Assembly (NCBI RefSeq): GCF_019226825.1
Contig: NZ_CP076642.1
Coordinates: forward strand, 1,054,001-1,118,000
Length of the DNA stretch: 64,000 bases
DNA from: Vibrio ostreae
GTDB taxonomy: Bacteria > Pseudomonadota > Gammaproteobacteria > Enterobacterales > Vibrionaceae
Reading direction: 5' to 3'
Numbering within the stretch: position 1 is the stretch's first letter; each line of letters opens with the position of its first letter. This document shows positions 7,620 to 17,583 of this stretch, in pieces. The notes under the pieces were generated by a model. It made no database searches and was not told where the DNA came from. It saw only the letters and a program-made list of their open reading frames with translations. Made by a program: the position numbers and the translations under genes.

Positions 7620-10600
7620 ATGTTTACTGCAACTGATGTGTTGAACGCTGAGTTTGTTGAGCAGCCGCTTAACCAACTTTGGTCACAGATCTCGCCACTT
7701 TACATGGTGGACGAAACCCAATGGCTCAAACAGCTTCTGCCTTTGGCGACGCCAAGTGAGGACGAAAAAACCTCGATGGCGGTCAAAACGACGCAATTGA
7801 TCGAAGCGATTCGTAAAGACAAAAAAGCGATTCAGATGATTGATGCGTTGCTGCTGGAATATAGCCTGGATACCCAGGAAGGTATTCTGCTGATGTGTCT
7901 GGCGGAAGCGCTGATGCGCATTCCGGATACTGAGACCGCGGACGCGTTCATCAAAGATCGTCTGGGTGTGGCGGACTGGAAATCTCATTTGAAGAATTCT
8001 GATTCTGTGTTTGTCAACGCATCAACCTGGGGTCTGATGCTGACCGGGAAAGTGGTCGGCCTGTCTGATAGCCAGAGCACCAGCCCGGTTCAGGCAGTGA
8101 ATCGCCTGGTCAACAAACTCAGTGAGCCGGTGATCCGCAAAGCGATGCATCAGGCGATGAAGGTGATGGGCCATCAGTTTGTTCTGGGGCGTAACATCAA
8201 AGAAGCGCAGAAAAACGGCCGCGTGATGCGTGATAAAGGTTTCACCTACTCATTTGATATGCTGGGTGAAGCGGCGCTGACGACGGCGGATGCGGATAAA
8301 TATTTTCAGGATTACCTGATGGCGATTGAAGCGGTGGGCCGCGACAAGTACGGACTGGAGACCAGCCCGGCGCCATCGGTATCGATCAAACTTTCTGCTC
8401 TGCACCCGCGTTATGAAGTGGCAAACCACAGCCGGGTGATGAGTGAGTTGTATAACACCTTGATCCAGCTGCTGGACAAAGCGATTGAACTGGATGTGGC
8501 GATCACCATTGATGCCGAAGAAGCAGATCGTCTTGAGTTGTCACTGGAACTGTTTGAGAAAGTGTATCGCAGCGACAAAGTTAAGGGTTGGGGTAAGTTT
8601 GGCCTGGTGGTACAAGCGTATTCCAAACGTGCGTTGCCTGTACTGGTGTGGCTGACTGCACTGGCAAAAGAGCAGGGCGATCTTATCCCGGTGCGTCTGG
8701 TGAAAGGAGCATACTGGGATAGCGAGATCAAATGGTCACAGCAGAGCGGCTATACCGGTTATCCGGTTTATACCCGTAAAGAAGCGACCGATGTCTCTTA
8801 TCTGGCTTGTGCGCGTTTTTTGCTCAGCGAGCAGGTGCGCGGTAATCTGTTTCCGCAGTTTGCTAGTCATAACGCGCAGACCGTTACCGCGATTGCAGTG
8901 ATGGCTCAGCATAAAGATTTTGAGTTCCAGCGTCTGCACGGCATGGGTGATGCTTTGTATAACCATGTGATGGCGACCTACAAGCAATCGGTCCGTATCT
9001 ATGCGCCGGTGGGCAGTCACAAAGATCTGCTGCCGTATCTGGTGCGCCGTCTGTTGGAAAACGGTGCCAACAGCTCATTCGTTCATCGTCTGGTTGATGC
9101 TCGTTGCCCGATCAACACCTTGACTCAGCACCCGGTTGATATGTTGCTTGAGTATGAGTCATTGGATAACCGCCAGATCCCGTTACCGCCGCAAATCTTT
9201 AACCAGCGAGCGAACTCTTACGGCGTCAATATTGATATTGAAAGTGAAGCTAAGCCGTTCGAAGATCAGGTCAATGCGTTTTTGAGCAAGCAGTGGCAGG
9301 CGGCGCCGATCATTAATGGCCAGTCTCAGTTCGAAAGCATGATCAAGGCTGAAGAGCAGCCCGAGATCGTGACGGCACCGTATGATCGCCGGATCGAAGT
9401 GGGTCAGGTAATGCATGCCAACCTTGATCATGTTTCCGAAGCGATCGAGATTGCTCAGGCAGCGTTTGCGCAATGGAGTCAAGCTCCGGCTAGTCAGCGC
9501 GCCGAGAAACTGGACAAACTGGCGGATCTGCTGGAAGCCAATCTGGCCGAGCTGGTGGCACTGTGTCATCAGGAAGCCGGTAAAACCGTTCATGACGGGA
9601 TTGATGAAGTGCGTGAAGCGGTGGATTTCTGCCGTTACTACGCCCAACGAATTGATGATCTGGCGGCGTTTACGCTGCAAGGATTCGACGGCCAGAGCCG
9701 CCAGGTGACCCGTACAGGGCGCGGCGTGTTTGTCTGTATCAGTCCGTGGAACTTTCCGCTGGCCATTTTCCTTGGCCAGATCACTGCCGCTTTGGTCGCG
9801 GGCAATACGGTGGTGGCGAAACCTGCCGAGCAAACCAGTCTGATTGCGGCTCGCGCGGTTGAACTGATGCTGGAAGCCGGTTTCCCGGGCGGGGTGATTC
9901 AACTGCTGACGGGACGTGGTGCTGCTATCGGTGGTGCGCTGACCTCGCACAGCGCGATCGCTGGCGTGGCCTTTACCGGCTCAACTGCGACAGCGCAGCG
10001 GATCAACCAGACTCTGGCGGAACGTGATGCGGATCCGGTGCCGTTTATCGCCGAAACCGGTGGCCAGAACGCGATGATTGTCGACAGTACCGCCTTGCCG
10101 GAGCAAGTGGTGCGTGATGTGCTGCGCTCTGCCTTTGCCTCTGCCGGTCAGCGCTGTTCGGCGCTGCGTGTGCTGTTTGTTCAGCAGGACGTGGCTGACC
10201 GTATCATCGGTCTGATTAAAGGGGCGATGCAGGAGCTGTCTGTGGGCACTCCTTACCTGCACAGCACGGATGTGGGCCCTGTGATTGACGGCAAAGCGAA
10301 ACAAGGGTTGCTGGCACATATTGAACGTATGAGTCAGAGCCAGAAAAAAGTGGCTCAGCTTGAGCTGGGTGAGGCTTGTGCCCATGGTGATTTTGTTGCG
10401 CCAAGCGCGTTTGAAATCTCCGGGATTGATTGTCTGACTGAAGAGCAGTTTGGCCCTGTCCTGCACATTGTTCGCTTTAAAGCGAGTGAGCTGACGCAGG
10501 TGGTACAACAAATCAACGATACCGGTTTTGGTTTGACTATGGGTATCCATAGCCGTAATGAAACCACCTATCGCTGGATTGAAAAACATGCTCGCGTGGG

Positions 10601-10739
10601 TAACTGCTACATCAACCGCGATCAGGTGGGGGCTGTGGTTGGCGTACAGCCGTTTGGTGGCCAGGGTTTGTCCGGCACCGGACCAAAAGCAGGTGGCCCG
10701 CACTACCTGTTCCGTTTTACTCAAGTTCAGTACAGCTAA
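7620..10739 (+). CDS. putA: Bifunctional proline dehydrogenase / P5C dehydrogenase
   Basis: 1039 residues. Converts proline to glutamate in two steps, FAD-linked then NAD-linked. Proline dehydrogenase barrel at about 190-480 (SIKLSALHPRYE, IDAEEADRLELS, LVVQAYSKRALP, RLVKGAYWDSEIK, FASHNAQTV). Aldehyde dehydrogenase domain at about 560-1030 (SPWNFPLAIFLGQ, FTGSTATAQ, catalytic Glu near 812 in FIAETGG, catalytic Cys near 846 in SAGQRCSALR, EEQFGPVL). The N-terminal ribbon-helix-helix of E. coli PutA (1320 residues) is absent, as is its C-terminal domain. The next gene encodes something very like that missing C-terminal domain. Confidence 0.97.
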   Translation: MFTATDVLNAEFVEQPLNQLWSQISPLYMVDETQWLKQLLPLATPSEDEKTSMAVKTTQLIEAIRKDKKAIQMIDALLLEYSLDTQEGILLMCLAEALMRIPDTETADAFIKDRLGVADWKSHLKNSDSVFVNASTWGLMLTGKVVGLSDSQSTSPVQAVNRLVNKLSEPVIRKAMHQAMKVMGHQFVLGRNIKEAQKNGRVMRDKGFTYSFDMLGEAALTTADADKYFQDYLMAIEAVGRDKYGLETSPAPSVSIKLSALHPRYEVANHSRVMSELYNTLIQLLDKAIELDVAITIDAEEADRLELSLELFEKVYRSDKVKGWGKFGLVVQAYSKRALPVLVWLTALAKEQGDLIPVRLVKGAYWDSEIKWSQQSGYTGYPVYTRKEATDVSYLACARFLLSEQVRGNLFPQFASHNAQTVTAIAVMAQHKDFEFQRLHGMGDALYNHVMATYKQSVRIYAPVGSHKDLLPYLVRRLLENGANSSFVHRLVDARCPINTLTQHPVDMLLEYESLDNRQIPLPPQIFNQRANSYGVNIDIESEAKPFEDQVNAFLSKQWQAAPIINGQSQFESMIKAEEQPEIVTAPYDRRIEVGQVMHANLDHVSEAIEIAQAAFAQWSQAPASQRAEKLDKLADLLEANLAELVALCHQEAGKTVHDGIDEVREAVDFCRYYAQRIDDLAAFTLQGFDGQSRQVTRTGRGVFVCISPWNFPLAIFLGQITAALVAGNTVVAKPAEQTSLIAARAVELMLEAGFPGGVIQLLTGRGAAIGGALTSHSAIAGVAFTGSTATAQRINQTLAERDADPVPFIAETGGQNAMIVDSTALPEQVVRDVLRSAFASAGQRCSALRVLFVQQDVADRIIGLIKGAMQELSVGTPYLHSTDVGPVIDGKAKQGLLAHIERMSQSQKKVAQLELGEACAHGDFVAPSAFEISGIDCLTEEQFGPVLHIVRFKASELTQVVQQINDTGFGLTMGIHSRNETTYRWIEKHARVGNCYINRDQVGAVVGVQPFGGQGLSGTGPKAGGPHYLFRFTQVQYS

Positions 10740-10763
10740 TCGAATCAGCGAAGGAGATAGACC

Positions 10764-11462
10764 ATGGTGCATCAAGTAACTCGTTTTTCTGACGCTTTTT
10801 CGGCTTGGGAAAACTGGAATCTGACCGGTTTTGACTCAAAAAATGAGTCATTGCAGTCATTGAAAAATAATTTGCAACGCACGATGCCGGCAGTGGCGGG
10901 TGTGTTTGCTTTTCATCTTCGTCAGGCGGCCACTATGCTGGCGCAACCGCATCTGCTTAATGGCCCGACCGGAGAAACCAACGAACTTTATACTGCAGGG
11001 CGCGGTGTTGCCCTGGTCGTTCACGACGACAGCAGTAATGAAGCAAGACTGGCTGTCGCTGCTCAGTTATGTGCTGCGTTAATCGCAGGCAACAGCGTCG
11101 TGCTTTGCAGTGACGACACTGAGCTGACAGCCGCATTGAAGGCTGCTTACCAGCAGTCAACAATTCCGGCCAACCTGCTGCAATTTGCTACTCTGGATGC
11201 TTATCAGCAATTGATGGATTCAGATATCCGTTGCATGGGGTATGTCGGAACAACGTCGGTTGAGCGTAACCTCAACCGTCAGTTAGCCAAACGCCAGGGG
11301 GCGATTGTCAGCCTGGTGTCTGAAACGGATTTGGCCCACCTGCCGGTGGCGAACGATCCACATTTAGTGCTGCGTTTTATTACCGAACGCACGCGCACAA
11401 TAAATATAACAGCAGTGGGTGGTAACGCGACCTTGCTCGAGCTTGGAAACGAGGCCCACTAA
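10764..11462 (+). CDS. Stand-alone PutA C-terminal-type aldehyde dehydrogenase-like domain
   Basis: 232 residues, 24 bases after putA, with a strong AAGGAGA ribosome site. The central part is an aldehyde-dehydrogenase-type Rossmann region (GRGVALVVHDDS, AAQLCAALIAGNSVVL) and the end reads RTINITAVGGNATLLELG, with no catalytic Cys loop. This matches, in order, the C-terminal domain (ALDSDUF) of long PutA enzymes such as E. coli PutA (GPTGERN, then an LA..LA.G.EVL region, then VNTAAAGGNASLMTIG, from memory). In long PutA this domain covers the substrate-channelling tunnel. I infer it is a trans-acting subunit of the PutA encoded just upstream. Databases often label it a P5C dehydrogenase, which is unlikely without the active site. 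Confidence 0.8.
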   Translation: MVHQVTRFSDAFSAWENWNLTGFDSKNESLQSLKNNLQRTMPAVAGVFAFHLRQAATMLAQPHLLNGPTGETNELYTAGRGVALVVHDDSSNEARLAVAAQLCAALIAGNSVVLCSDDTELTAALKAAYQQSTIPANLLQFATLDAYQQLMDSDIRCMGYVGTTSVERNLNRQLAKRQGAIVSLVSETDLAHLPVANDPHLVLRFITERTRTINITAVGGNATLLELGNEAH

Positions 11463-11532
11463 ACCTTTCTGAAGTACTCCCCCACTCTTGGTGGGGGACA
11501 TGGAAGGCGATCTTATACAAGAGGACATATCA

Positions 11533-13023
11533 ATGGAAAATGGTTTTGCCATTACGAGCACCTTTATCGTCTACCTCATTTTGATGTTGGCGATTGGGGT
11601 ATATGCGTATCAGCGAACGAAAAACTCGTCTGATTACTTTTTGGGTGGCCGCTCTTTAGGTCCGTGGCCTGCTGCACTTTCAGCGGGTGCATCTGATATG
11701 AGTGGCTGGTTGCTGCTGGGTCTGCCGGGTTATGCTTACGCGGCGGGTATTGAAGCCTTCTGGCTAGCGGGTGGTCTGCTGGCCGGTACCTGGTTGAACT
11801 GGCTGGTGACGGCGAAGCGTCTGCGTACTTACAGTATCACCACCGATGCCCTTACTTTGCCAGAGTTTCTGTCACGTCGTTTTAATGACAAATCGAAACT
11901 GATTCAAACTATTTCAGCGTTTTTCATCCTTTTGTTTTTCCTTTTCTACACCAGTTCAGGCCTGGTTGCAGGCGGCAAACTGTTTGAAACGGTATTCGGT
12001 CTGGATTACACCACAGCGGTCATCATTGGTACCATCTGTGTGGTGTCTTATACGCTGTTCGGTGGTTTCCTGGCGGTATCCTGGACTGACCTGGTACAAG
12101 GTCTGCTGATGTCTGCCGCACTGCTGATCGTGCCGATTGCGGCGATGGATGGCGGTCTGATGAAACTTGACCACGATCTTGTGGCAATCAACCCGCAACT
12201 GCTGACCATGTGGAACGACGTAAAAGGCGAACCACTTAGCGGTATCGCCATTATTTCTCTGGTTGCCTGGGGTCTTGGCTATTTCGGTCAGCCACACATT
12301 CTGGCACGTTTTAAAGCCACCCGTTCCAACAAAGATCTGACCACAGCGCGCCGTATTGCGGTTCTGTGGACGGGCCTGTCAATGGTTGGCGCTATGCTGG
12401 TGGGTCTGGTTGGTCTGATTTACGTCACTAATACTGGTGGTCTGCAACTGGATGACGGCGAAAAAATCTTCATGCTGCTGGTGAACGCGATATTCCATCC
12501 GGTTGTTGCTGGTATCCTGCTGGCGGCGATTCTGGCGGCAATCATGAGTACAGCGGACTCACAACTGCTGGTTTCATCATCAGCACTGGCAGAAGACTTC
12601 TACAAGCAAGTATTCAAAACAGATGCGACATCAGAAGAGATTGTTCGTGTTGGTCGCCTGGCAGTTATCCTGATTTCTGTGATTGCTCTGGTTCTGGCGA
12701 TGACGCCGGACAGTTCGGTACTGGGTCTGGTTTCTTACGCCTGGGCAGGTTTCGGTGCCGCGTTTGGCCCGGCACTGGTACTGAGCCTTTACTGGTCTCG
12801 TATGAACCGTAACGGTGCATTGGCCGGTATTCTGGTGGGTGGTATCACTATCGTGGTTTGGAAGCAGCTTTCGGGCGGTTGGTTTGATGTGTACGAAATC
12901 GTTCCGGGAATCATCTTCTCTGTGCTTGCCATTGTGGTTGTCAGCCTGACAACTGGTGAGCCGGAAGTCACGGTTCAAGAGCAGCACAAGACATTCAAAA
13001 AGCACTTGATTGAGCTCGACTAA
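11533..13023 (+). CDS. putP: Sodium/proline symporter
   Basis: 496 residues from the ATG at 11533 (MENGFAITSTF), preceded by AGAGGA; an earlier frame start at 11488 lacks a good site. Solute:sodium symporter family with about 13 membrane helices. Family signatures include NSSDYFLGGRSLGPWPAALSA, the TM2 loop SAGASDMSGWLLLGLPG, YTLFGGFLAVSWTD and AAIMSTADSQLLVSSS. It imports proline with Na+ across the inner membrane and completes the putA operon. It ends at a good terminator. Confidence 0.96.
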   Translation: MENGFAITSTFIVYLILMLAIGVYAYQRTKNSSDYFLGGRSLGPWPAALSAGASDMSGWLLLGLPGYAYAAGIEAFWLAGGLLAGTWLNWLVTAKRLRTYSITTDALTLPEFLSRRFNDKSKLIQTISAFFILLFFLFYTSSGLVAGGKLFETVFGLDYTTAVIIGTICVVSYTLFGGFLAVSWTDLVQGLLMSAALLIVPIAAMDGGLMKLDHDLVAINPQLLTMWNDVKGEPLSGIAIISLVAWGLGYFGQPHILARFKATRSNKDLTTARRIAVLWTGLSMVGAMLVGLVGLIYVTNTGGLQLDDGEKIFMLLVNAIFHPVVAGILLAAILAAIMSTADSQLLVSSSALAEDFYKQVFKTDATSEEIVRVGRLAVILISVIALVLAMTPDSSVLGLVSYAWAGFGAAFGPALVLSLYWSRMNRNGALAGILVGGITIVVWKQLSGGWFDVYEIVPGIIFSVLAIVVVSLTTGEPEVTVQEQHKTFKKHLIELD

Positions 13024-13052
13024 GCAACCTTAAGTTGACATGACTGAACAAA

Positions 13053-13076
13053 GCCTCACCGATGTGAGGCTTTTTT
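13053..13076 (+). terminator. Terminator of the putA-putP operon
   Basis: Stem GCCTCAC / GTGAGGC with loop CGAT followed by six T. Confidence 0.9.
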
Positions 13077-13239
13077 GTACCTGTGTCAGCGAGCGGTCAT
13101 AGCAGAAACAGTTCGTACTTGGGGCGTTAATTTTTGTACTTGGCTCACAATTTAAAAAGGAAAGTTTGGGACAATGGAACCAATCGATTCAAACTGCGTC
13201 AATTGTAATTAATTGAGTAAATTAACAGGAGGAATTCCC

Positions 13240-13467
13240 ATGCCAGAAGCGTATTGCAGCTGTTGTCGAAAAACCACACCGCACAAAGTTGTAATGAGGC
13301 GTTGTCAGACGGAAGTGTCGTCAGGATGGCAGGGGTTCCAGCAATTCATGTCTGCGCTCGTTAATGGTGAGCATTATTACAAGATGGAGAAACGCGGTTT
13401 CTGCCGAGTGTGTAATCAACCGTCTGAGCTGTCCGAAGCGGATTTTTCCCGCGCACGGGTTATTTGA
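13240..13467 (+). CDS. Small zinc-ribbon-like protein
   Basis: 75 residues, starting at the ATG with an excellent AGGAGG site 8 bases upstream. Two cysteine clusters (CSCCRKT near the start and CRVCNQ near residue 54) could form a zinc ribbon. The middle contains a hydrophobic/aromatic helix (GWQGFQQFMSALVNGEHYY). I do not recognise the family. It may bind zinc and assist protein or nucleic-acid contacts. It stands alone between the put operon and the chemoreceptor gene. Confidence 0.7.
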   Translation: MPEAYCSCCRKTTPHKVVMRRCQTEVSSGWQGFQQFMSALVNGEHYYKMEKRGFCRVCNQPSELSEADFSRARVI

Positions 13468-13667
13468 CAATGTGAAAAATTGACGGCTATTGCGGTCAAT
13501 TAACTGCGTTCTGTTAATTTATCTGTTGATACTTCGAGCAGGATCACCTTATTGAATACCGGTGCGTGTCCTGCCTGCTCTGGCCGCATGTTTCGCTACG
13601 TAAACCCGGGCCTTTCCGCTAATCTGTATGTTATTCACGCAGTGAAATAACAAATAGAGGTAGAGCA

Positions 13668-15557
13668 ATGCGGTTAAGTTTGAAGAGAAAAATGGTTTTC
13701 TCTGTGGTGGTTGCGATTGGCTTGACGGCAATCGCTCTGGTGATCGCCAGTTATCATATGTTTCAGCAGGACAGTTGGCGTGCGATTGAAAGTGAAAGTC
13801 GCAACACCCTGCGTGCCCACGCTAAAGGTATCGGCGATTGGTTTGCTGATAAGCAACACGCACTGCAAGGCTTGCGTGAGGAAATTGAAGCTAATCCGCA
13901 ACTCGATCTGGTTCCGCATTTACGCCAGACTTTGCAGTCCGGTTCATTTGGTCTGAGCTATTACGGCAATGAACAGGGCGAAATGTATCGCCAGGACCCG
14001 TCACTCAACAAAGCCGGTTACGATCCCCGTGAGCGCGGCTGGTACCAACAAGCCAAACAAGCCGGCCAGCCTATTACTACCGATCCTTATGTCAGTGTCA
14101 CTATGCAGACCCTGGTTGTGACTCTGGCTGATCCTGTGCGCATTAATGGTCAGTTCGCCGGTGTCGCGGCATCCAACCTCGCCTTGAACAAACTGATTGA
14201 GGACGTGTTGGCCATTCCGGTTCCGGGTAAAGGTTATGCCATTCTGGTCAATCAGAAAGGTAATATCGTCGCGCACCCGAATAAAGAGCTGATCCTTAAA
14301 CCCACTCAGGATATGGCGACGGGATTTAGTGCGTCGGCATTGAACGAGGCCGCTAAGCAAAACACTCCCCTCGATCTGACCATTGATGGCCGTGAGAAGC
14401 TGCTGATGGCCCAGAGTATTGATAATACCGACTGGACCCTGGTCATGGTGATGGATAAAGCTGTGTTGGCGCAGCCGCTGAATAGCTTGCTGACGACTCA
14501 GTTGCTGATTGGTCTGGGCATTTTGCTGGTGATGGCGCTAATTACTTCCTGGTTTGTAGCGCGCCAGCTGAATGAACTCGGTAATATTACGGCGGCATTG
14601 AGCGATATTGCCGAGGGCGACGGTGATCTGACTCGTCGCCTCGACGTTAAAAGCGAAGACGAAGTGGGTATTCTGGCTGACAAGTTCAACAAGTTTGTTG
14701 ACCGTCTGCACGTGATGGTGAAAAACGTTCACTCTGTTTCCGTGGCTCTGAATGAGGGCGCCAATCATGCAGCGCGTTCGGCAGGGCAGCGCGGAGAGCG
14801 CATCCGCACCCAGCAGGATGAAATTACCATGGTGGCGACCGCGGTGACTGAGATGGCCTCTGCCACAGCAGAAATTGCCGGTAATGCTGACAATACCGCT
14901 AAGCAGGCCAATGAATCGGTCGATCTTGGTGCGCGTGGTTACCAACAGATGCAGCAAAGCAAACAGTCTATCGATCAGCTAGCGCAAGAGCTTAATGGTG
15001 CGGTCAATATTATCGGCGACCTGGAAGCGCAGGCGAATGAGATCTCCACCATCTTGTCGACGATTCGTTCTATTGCTGAGCAGACCAACCTGCTGGCGCT
15101 GAACGCGGCAATCGAAGCGGCCCGGGCCGGCGATCAGGGCCGTGGTTTCGCTGTGGTTGCCGACGAAGTACGGGTGTTATCACAGCGCACCCACTCGTCG
15201 ACGGAAGAAATTCAGACCAAGATTGAAGGGCTGCAAAAAGCGACCGCCAAGGCCGTAAGTGTGATGACGGACAGTCATCGTCTGGTCGAAACCAGTGTGG
15301 AGGACGTCAATCTGACGGGCGACAGCCTGCAGGCGATCAGTGAAGCGATTCAACTGATCAGCGATATGGCCACGCAGATAGCTTCAGCTGCAGAAGAGCA
15401 ATCTCTGGTTACCGCAGATATCAACGGCAATACCGAATCTGTTCGTGAAGTGAGTGACCAACTGGCCAGTGAAGCAACCGATGCGGTGCAGCAGGCCAAA
15501 TCGCTGCACAATTTGGCTCAGGAGCTGGATCAGGAGATTTCCCGTTTCCGACTTTAA
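13668..15557 (+). CDS. Methyl-accepting chemotaxis protein, dCache sensor
   Basis: 629 residues with GAGGT upstream of the start. TM1 (9-30), a periplasmic double-Cache domain (about 40-270), TM2 (about 275-298), HAMP (about 300-352) and a cytoplasmic signalling domain with the conserved hairpin tip ([20 protein letters not shown]). The sensor has the start of the amino-acid-binding dCache motif: Y118, R123, W125 and Y126 (YDPRERGWY). The later aspartate that usually contacts the ligand amino group reads Asn ([10 protein letters not shown]170). Inference: an amino-acid or related-ligand receptor with altered specificity. Its place next to the proline genes is suggestive only. Confidence 0.92.
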   Translation: MRLSLKRKMVFSVVVAIGLTAIALVIASYHMFQQDSWRAIESESRNTLRAHAKGIGDWFADKQHALQGLREEIEANPQLDLVPHLRQTLQSGSFGLSYYGNEQGEMYRQDPSLNKAGYDPRERGWYQQAKQAGQPITTDPYVSVTMQTLVVTLADPVRINGQFAGVAASNLALNKLIEDVLAIPVPGKGYAILVNQKGNIVAHPNKELILKPTQDMATGFSASALNEAAKQNTPLDLTIDGREKLLMAQSIDNTDWTLVMVMDKAVLAQPLNSLLTTQLLIGLGILLVMALITSWFVARQLNELGNITAALSDIAEGDGDLTRRLDVKSEDEVGILADKFNKFVDRLHVMVKNVHSVSVALNEGANHAARSAGQRGERIRTQQDEITMVATAVTEMASATAEIAGNADNTAKQANESVDLGARGYQQMQQSKQSIDQLAQELNGAVNIIGDLEAQANEISTILSTIRSIAEQTNLLALNAAIEAARAGDQGRGFAVVADEVRVLSQRTHSSTEEIQTKIEGLQKATAKAVSVMTDSHRLVETSVEDVNLTGDSLQAISEAIQLISDMATQIASAAEEQSLVTADINGNTESVREVSDQLASEATDAVQQAKSLHNLAQELDQEISRFRL

Positions 15558-15586
15558 CGCGAAGTCTTCACCACCATGGACGAATC

Positions 15587-15610
15587 AGGGCACTATCGGT
15601 GCCCTTTTTT
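15587..15610 (+). terminator. Terminator after the chemoreceptor gene
   Basis: Stem GGGCAC / GTGCCC followed by six T. Confidence 0.85.
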
Positions 15611-15777
15611 CGTCGTGAGTAATCGTTCACAGTGGTGTGATTAAAAGCAAAGGTCGCGAAAATATCAAAATAAGTCGCACTGATTAACTTGGCCAATATC
15701 AAGTTGTGGCAATAATGGTAGCCAGTAATAGCTTCTATTACTTTTTGCTAAATTTCACTGCTGCACTACTTTTCAAT

Positions 15778-15803
15778 CGGCTATGAAAGCACTACCATAG
15801 CCG
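15778..15803. other. 8-bp inverted repeat upstream of the FMN riboswitch
   Basis: CGGCTATG and CATAGCCG flank a 10-base loop in the otherwise AT-rich 15611-15859 stretch, which must also contain the ribB promoter. It could be an operator or a chance hairpin. Confidence 0.3.
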
Positions 15804-15859
15804 TCAGCTTCAGGTTGAAATACTCGGCTGAAGTTGTACACAGTTTAATTTGAATATTA

Positions 15860-15990
15860 TTCTCAGGGCGGGGCGAAATTCCCCACCGGTGGTATACCCT
15901 AAGGGTGAGCCCACGAGCGCTCGAGCAATCGAGGTCAGCAGATCTGGTGAGACGCCAGAGCCGACGGTCATAGTCCGGATGAGAGAGAAT
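15860..15990 (+). promoter_or_regulatory. FMN riboswitch (RFN element)
   Basis: The conserved RFN segments occur in order: TCAGGGCGGGGCGAAATTCC, CCACCGGTGGTA, AGCCCACGAGCGCTCGAG, GTCAGCAGATCTGGTGAGA, GCCAGAGCCGACGGT, ATAGTCCGGATGAGAGAGAA. It binds flavin mononucleotide and lowers expression of the following ribB when FMN is plentiful. About 115 bases separate it from the ribB start and must hold the switching structure. No obvious U-tract terminator is seen there, so translational control is likely. Confidence 0.97.
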
Positions 15991-16107
15991 GACAAATACA
16001 CCAGCCATCCTGCGTCGGGATTCCTGCGCCTTGGATTTGGTGACTTAGTTTTTGCCTTTTGATCCCTCATAAACAGCCCTGATTCTGGTCATTATTTAGG
16101 AGTAACC

Positions 16108-16764
16108 ATGAATCAGCTATCTCTACTTGCCGAATTCGGCGACTCAATTACCCGTGTTGAAAATGCGCTGCAAGCTTTACGTGAAGGACGCGGTGTCCTG
16201 TTGCTTGATGATGAAGATCGCGAGAACGAAGGTGACATCATCTGCGCAGCAGAAACTCTGACGACAGAGCAAATGGCGCTGATGATTCGCGAAGGCAGCG
16301 GTATTGTGTGTTTGTGTCTGACTGATGAGCAAGCGGATAAACTCCAGCTGCCACCTATGGTCAGTGTCAACGATAGCAAAAACCAGACCGCGTTTACCGT
16401 TTCGATTGAAGCACGTCACGGCGTGACAACAGGTGTGTCTGCCAAAGACCGCGTGACCACAGTCAAAACGGCGGCCAATCCGACTGCCCAGCCGGAAGAT
16501 TTGGCCCGTCCTGGTCACGTGTTCCCGCTGCGCGCACGTAAAGGCGGTGTTCTGGCTCGTCGTGGTCATACCGAAGGCACGGTGGATCTAATGCAAATGG
16601 CTGGTTTGCTGCCATCAGGTGTGCTGTGTGAAGTGACTAACCCGGACGGCACTATGGCTAAAACGCCGGAGATCGTTGCATTTGGTAAACTGCACAACAT
16701 GCCGGTGCTGACCATCGAAGACATGGTCATGTACCGCATGCAATACGACCTTAAGCTGGCTTAA
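16108..16764 (+). CDS. ribB: 3,4-dihydroxy-2-butanone 4-phosphate synthase
   Basis: 218 residues, a single-domain RibB without a GTP cyclohydrolase II fusion. Converts ribulose 5-phosphate to the four-carbon precursor of riboflavin plus formate. Signature residues: the metal and substrate loop [11 protein letters not shown] (about 29-39), [54 protein letters not shown]. Preceded by TAGGAG and controlled by the FMN riboswitch upstream. Confidence 0.97.
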   Translation: MNQLSLLAEFGDSITRVENALQALREGRGVLLLDDEDRENEGDIICAAETLTTEQMALMIREGSGIVCLCLTDEQADKLQLPPMVSVNDSKNQTAFTVSIEARHGVTTGVSAKDRVTTVKTAANPTAQPEDLARPGHVFPLRARKGGVLARRGHTEGTVDLMQMAGLLPSGVLCEVTNPDGTMAKTPEIVAFGKLHNMPVLTIEDMVMYRMQYDLKLA

Positions 16765-16780
16765 GTCGTTTTACACTGTA

Positions 16781-16806
16781 AAGAGCGCGCATCGACGCGC
16801 TCTTTT
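16781..16806 (+). terminator. Terminator after ribB
   Basis: Stem AAGAGCGCG / CGCGCTCTT followed by a T run. Confidence 0.88.
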
Positions 16807-16989
16807 TGATCCCGCTGTTTCGGGGACACACAGGATTATAATCAGGACAGTCCTGTCAAGCCGTCCCCCGTTTACGGGACTCCCACAGCAGATCTGAGGA
16901 ATTAGTGAGGGCATACACTCTGAACTGAAAAATGCTCAGCAACCCGGGACAGAAGATAAAACGGTACCTAAAGCACCGTTTTATCTAAG

Positions 16990-17361
16990 TTACGCAAATC
17001 GCGTTTCCAGGTAGCGTATGATTTCAGAAGACTCGTACATCCATTCCACTTTGCCATCTTGTTCAATGCGCAGGCAAGGCACTTTGACTTTGCCACCACC
17101 TTCGAGCAGTTCCTGACGGTGCTTCGAACCCTGAGACGCATTACGTTTCTCAATCGGTAAATTTAATTTATACATAGCTCTGCGAGTCTTGGTGCAAAAA
17201 GGACATGCCGTAAATTGGTATAAACTGAGGTTCTGTGTTTGCTGATTTACTTCTTGCTGCTGCTGGGCAGGACGTTTTTTCTTACTGCCACGAGTCAGCA
17301 AGTCACCAGCGATGATGATGCCACCGAGTAGGTTGCGGATTAAACTAACTAAAATTTTCAT
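16990..17361 (-). CDS. Membrane-anchored glutaredoxin-family protein
   Basis: 123 residues. An N-terminal hydrophobic segment (about 5-22, LVSLIRNLLGGIIIAGDLL) is followed by a basic/glutamine linker and a glutaredoxin fold (about 44-123) with the dithiol CPFC active site (YQFTACPFCTKTRRAMYKL), cis-Pro motif VKVPCLRIE and the GSH-binding SSEIIRYL end. It likely faces the cytoplasm from the inner membrane and reduces disulfides or carries glutathione-dependent electrons. It stands alone. Confidence 0.88.
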   Translation of the reverse strand: MKILVSLIRNLLGGIIIAGDLLTRGSKKKRPAQQQQEVNQQTQNLSLYQFTACPFCTKTRRAMYKLNLPIEKRNASQGSKHRQELLEGGGKVKVPCLRIEQDGKVEWMYESSEIIRYLETRFA

Positions 17362-17528
17362 TGAGGGGTACTCTCGTGCTTGAATGCGTGGATAAACTCG
17401 GCGTTATTCTATCGGCAAAACTGCTGAGTTATAAGAGGCACGACGTTATCAGATATGAATAATCCGCAGGCCTGACTAATGCGATGGCCAAAGTGTTGTA
17501 GCCAGACAGCGCTGGCTAGGGACGCTGA

Positions 17529-17562
17529 CCAGATAGTACGCCCGACTGCGCGCACTATCTGG
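17529..17562. terminator. Hairpin downstream of the lipoprotein gene
   Basis: Nine-bp inverted repeat (CCAGATAGT / ACTATCTGG) with a G/C-rich inner part, 22 bases past the minus-strand lipoprotein stop. It has no good U-tract, so function as a terminator is only probable. Confidence 0.5.
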
Positions 17563-17583
17563 AATTAAGCTAACTGTCTGAGG

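Noticed and set aside
10764..11462. A second active P5C dehydrogenase
   Set aside because: Too short and lacks the catalytic Cys and Glu motifs; matches the non-catalytic PutA C-terminal domain better.
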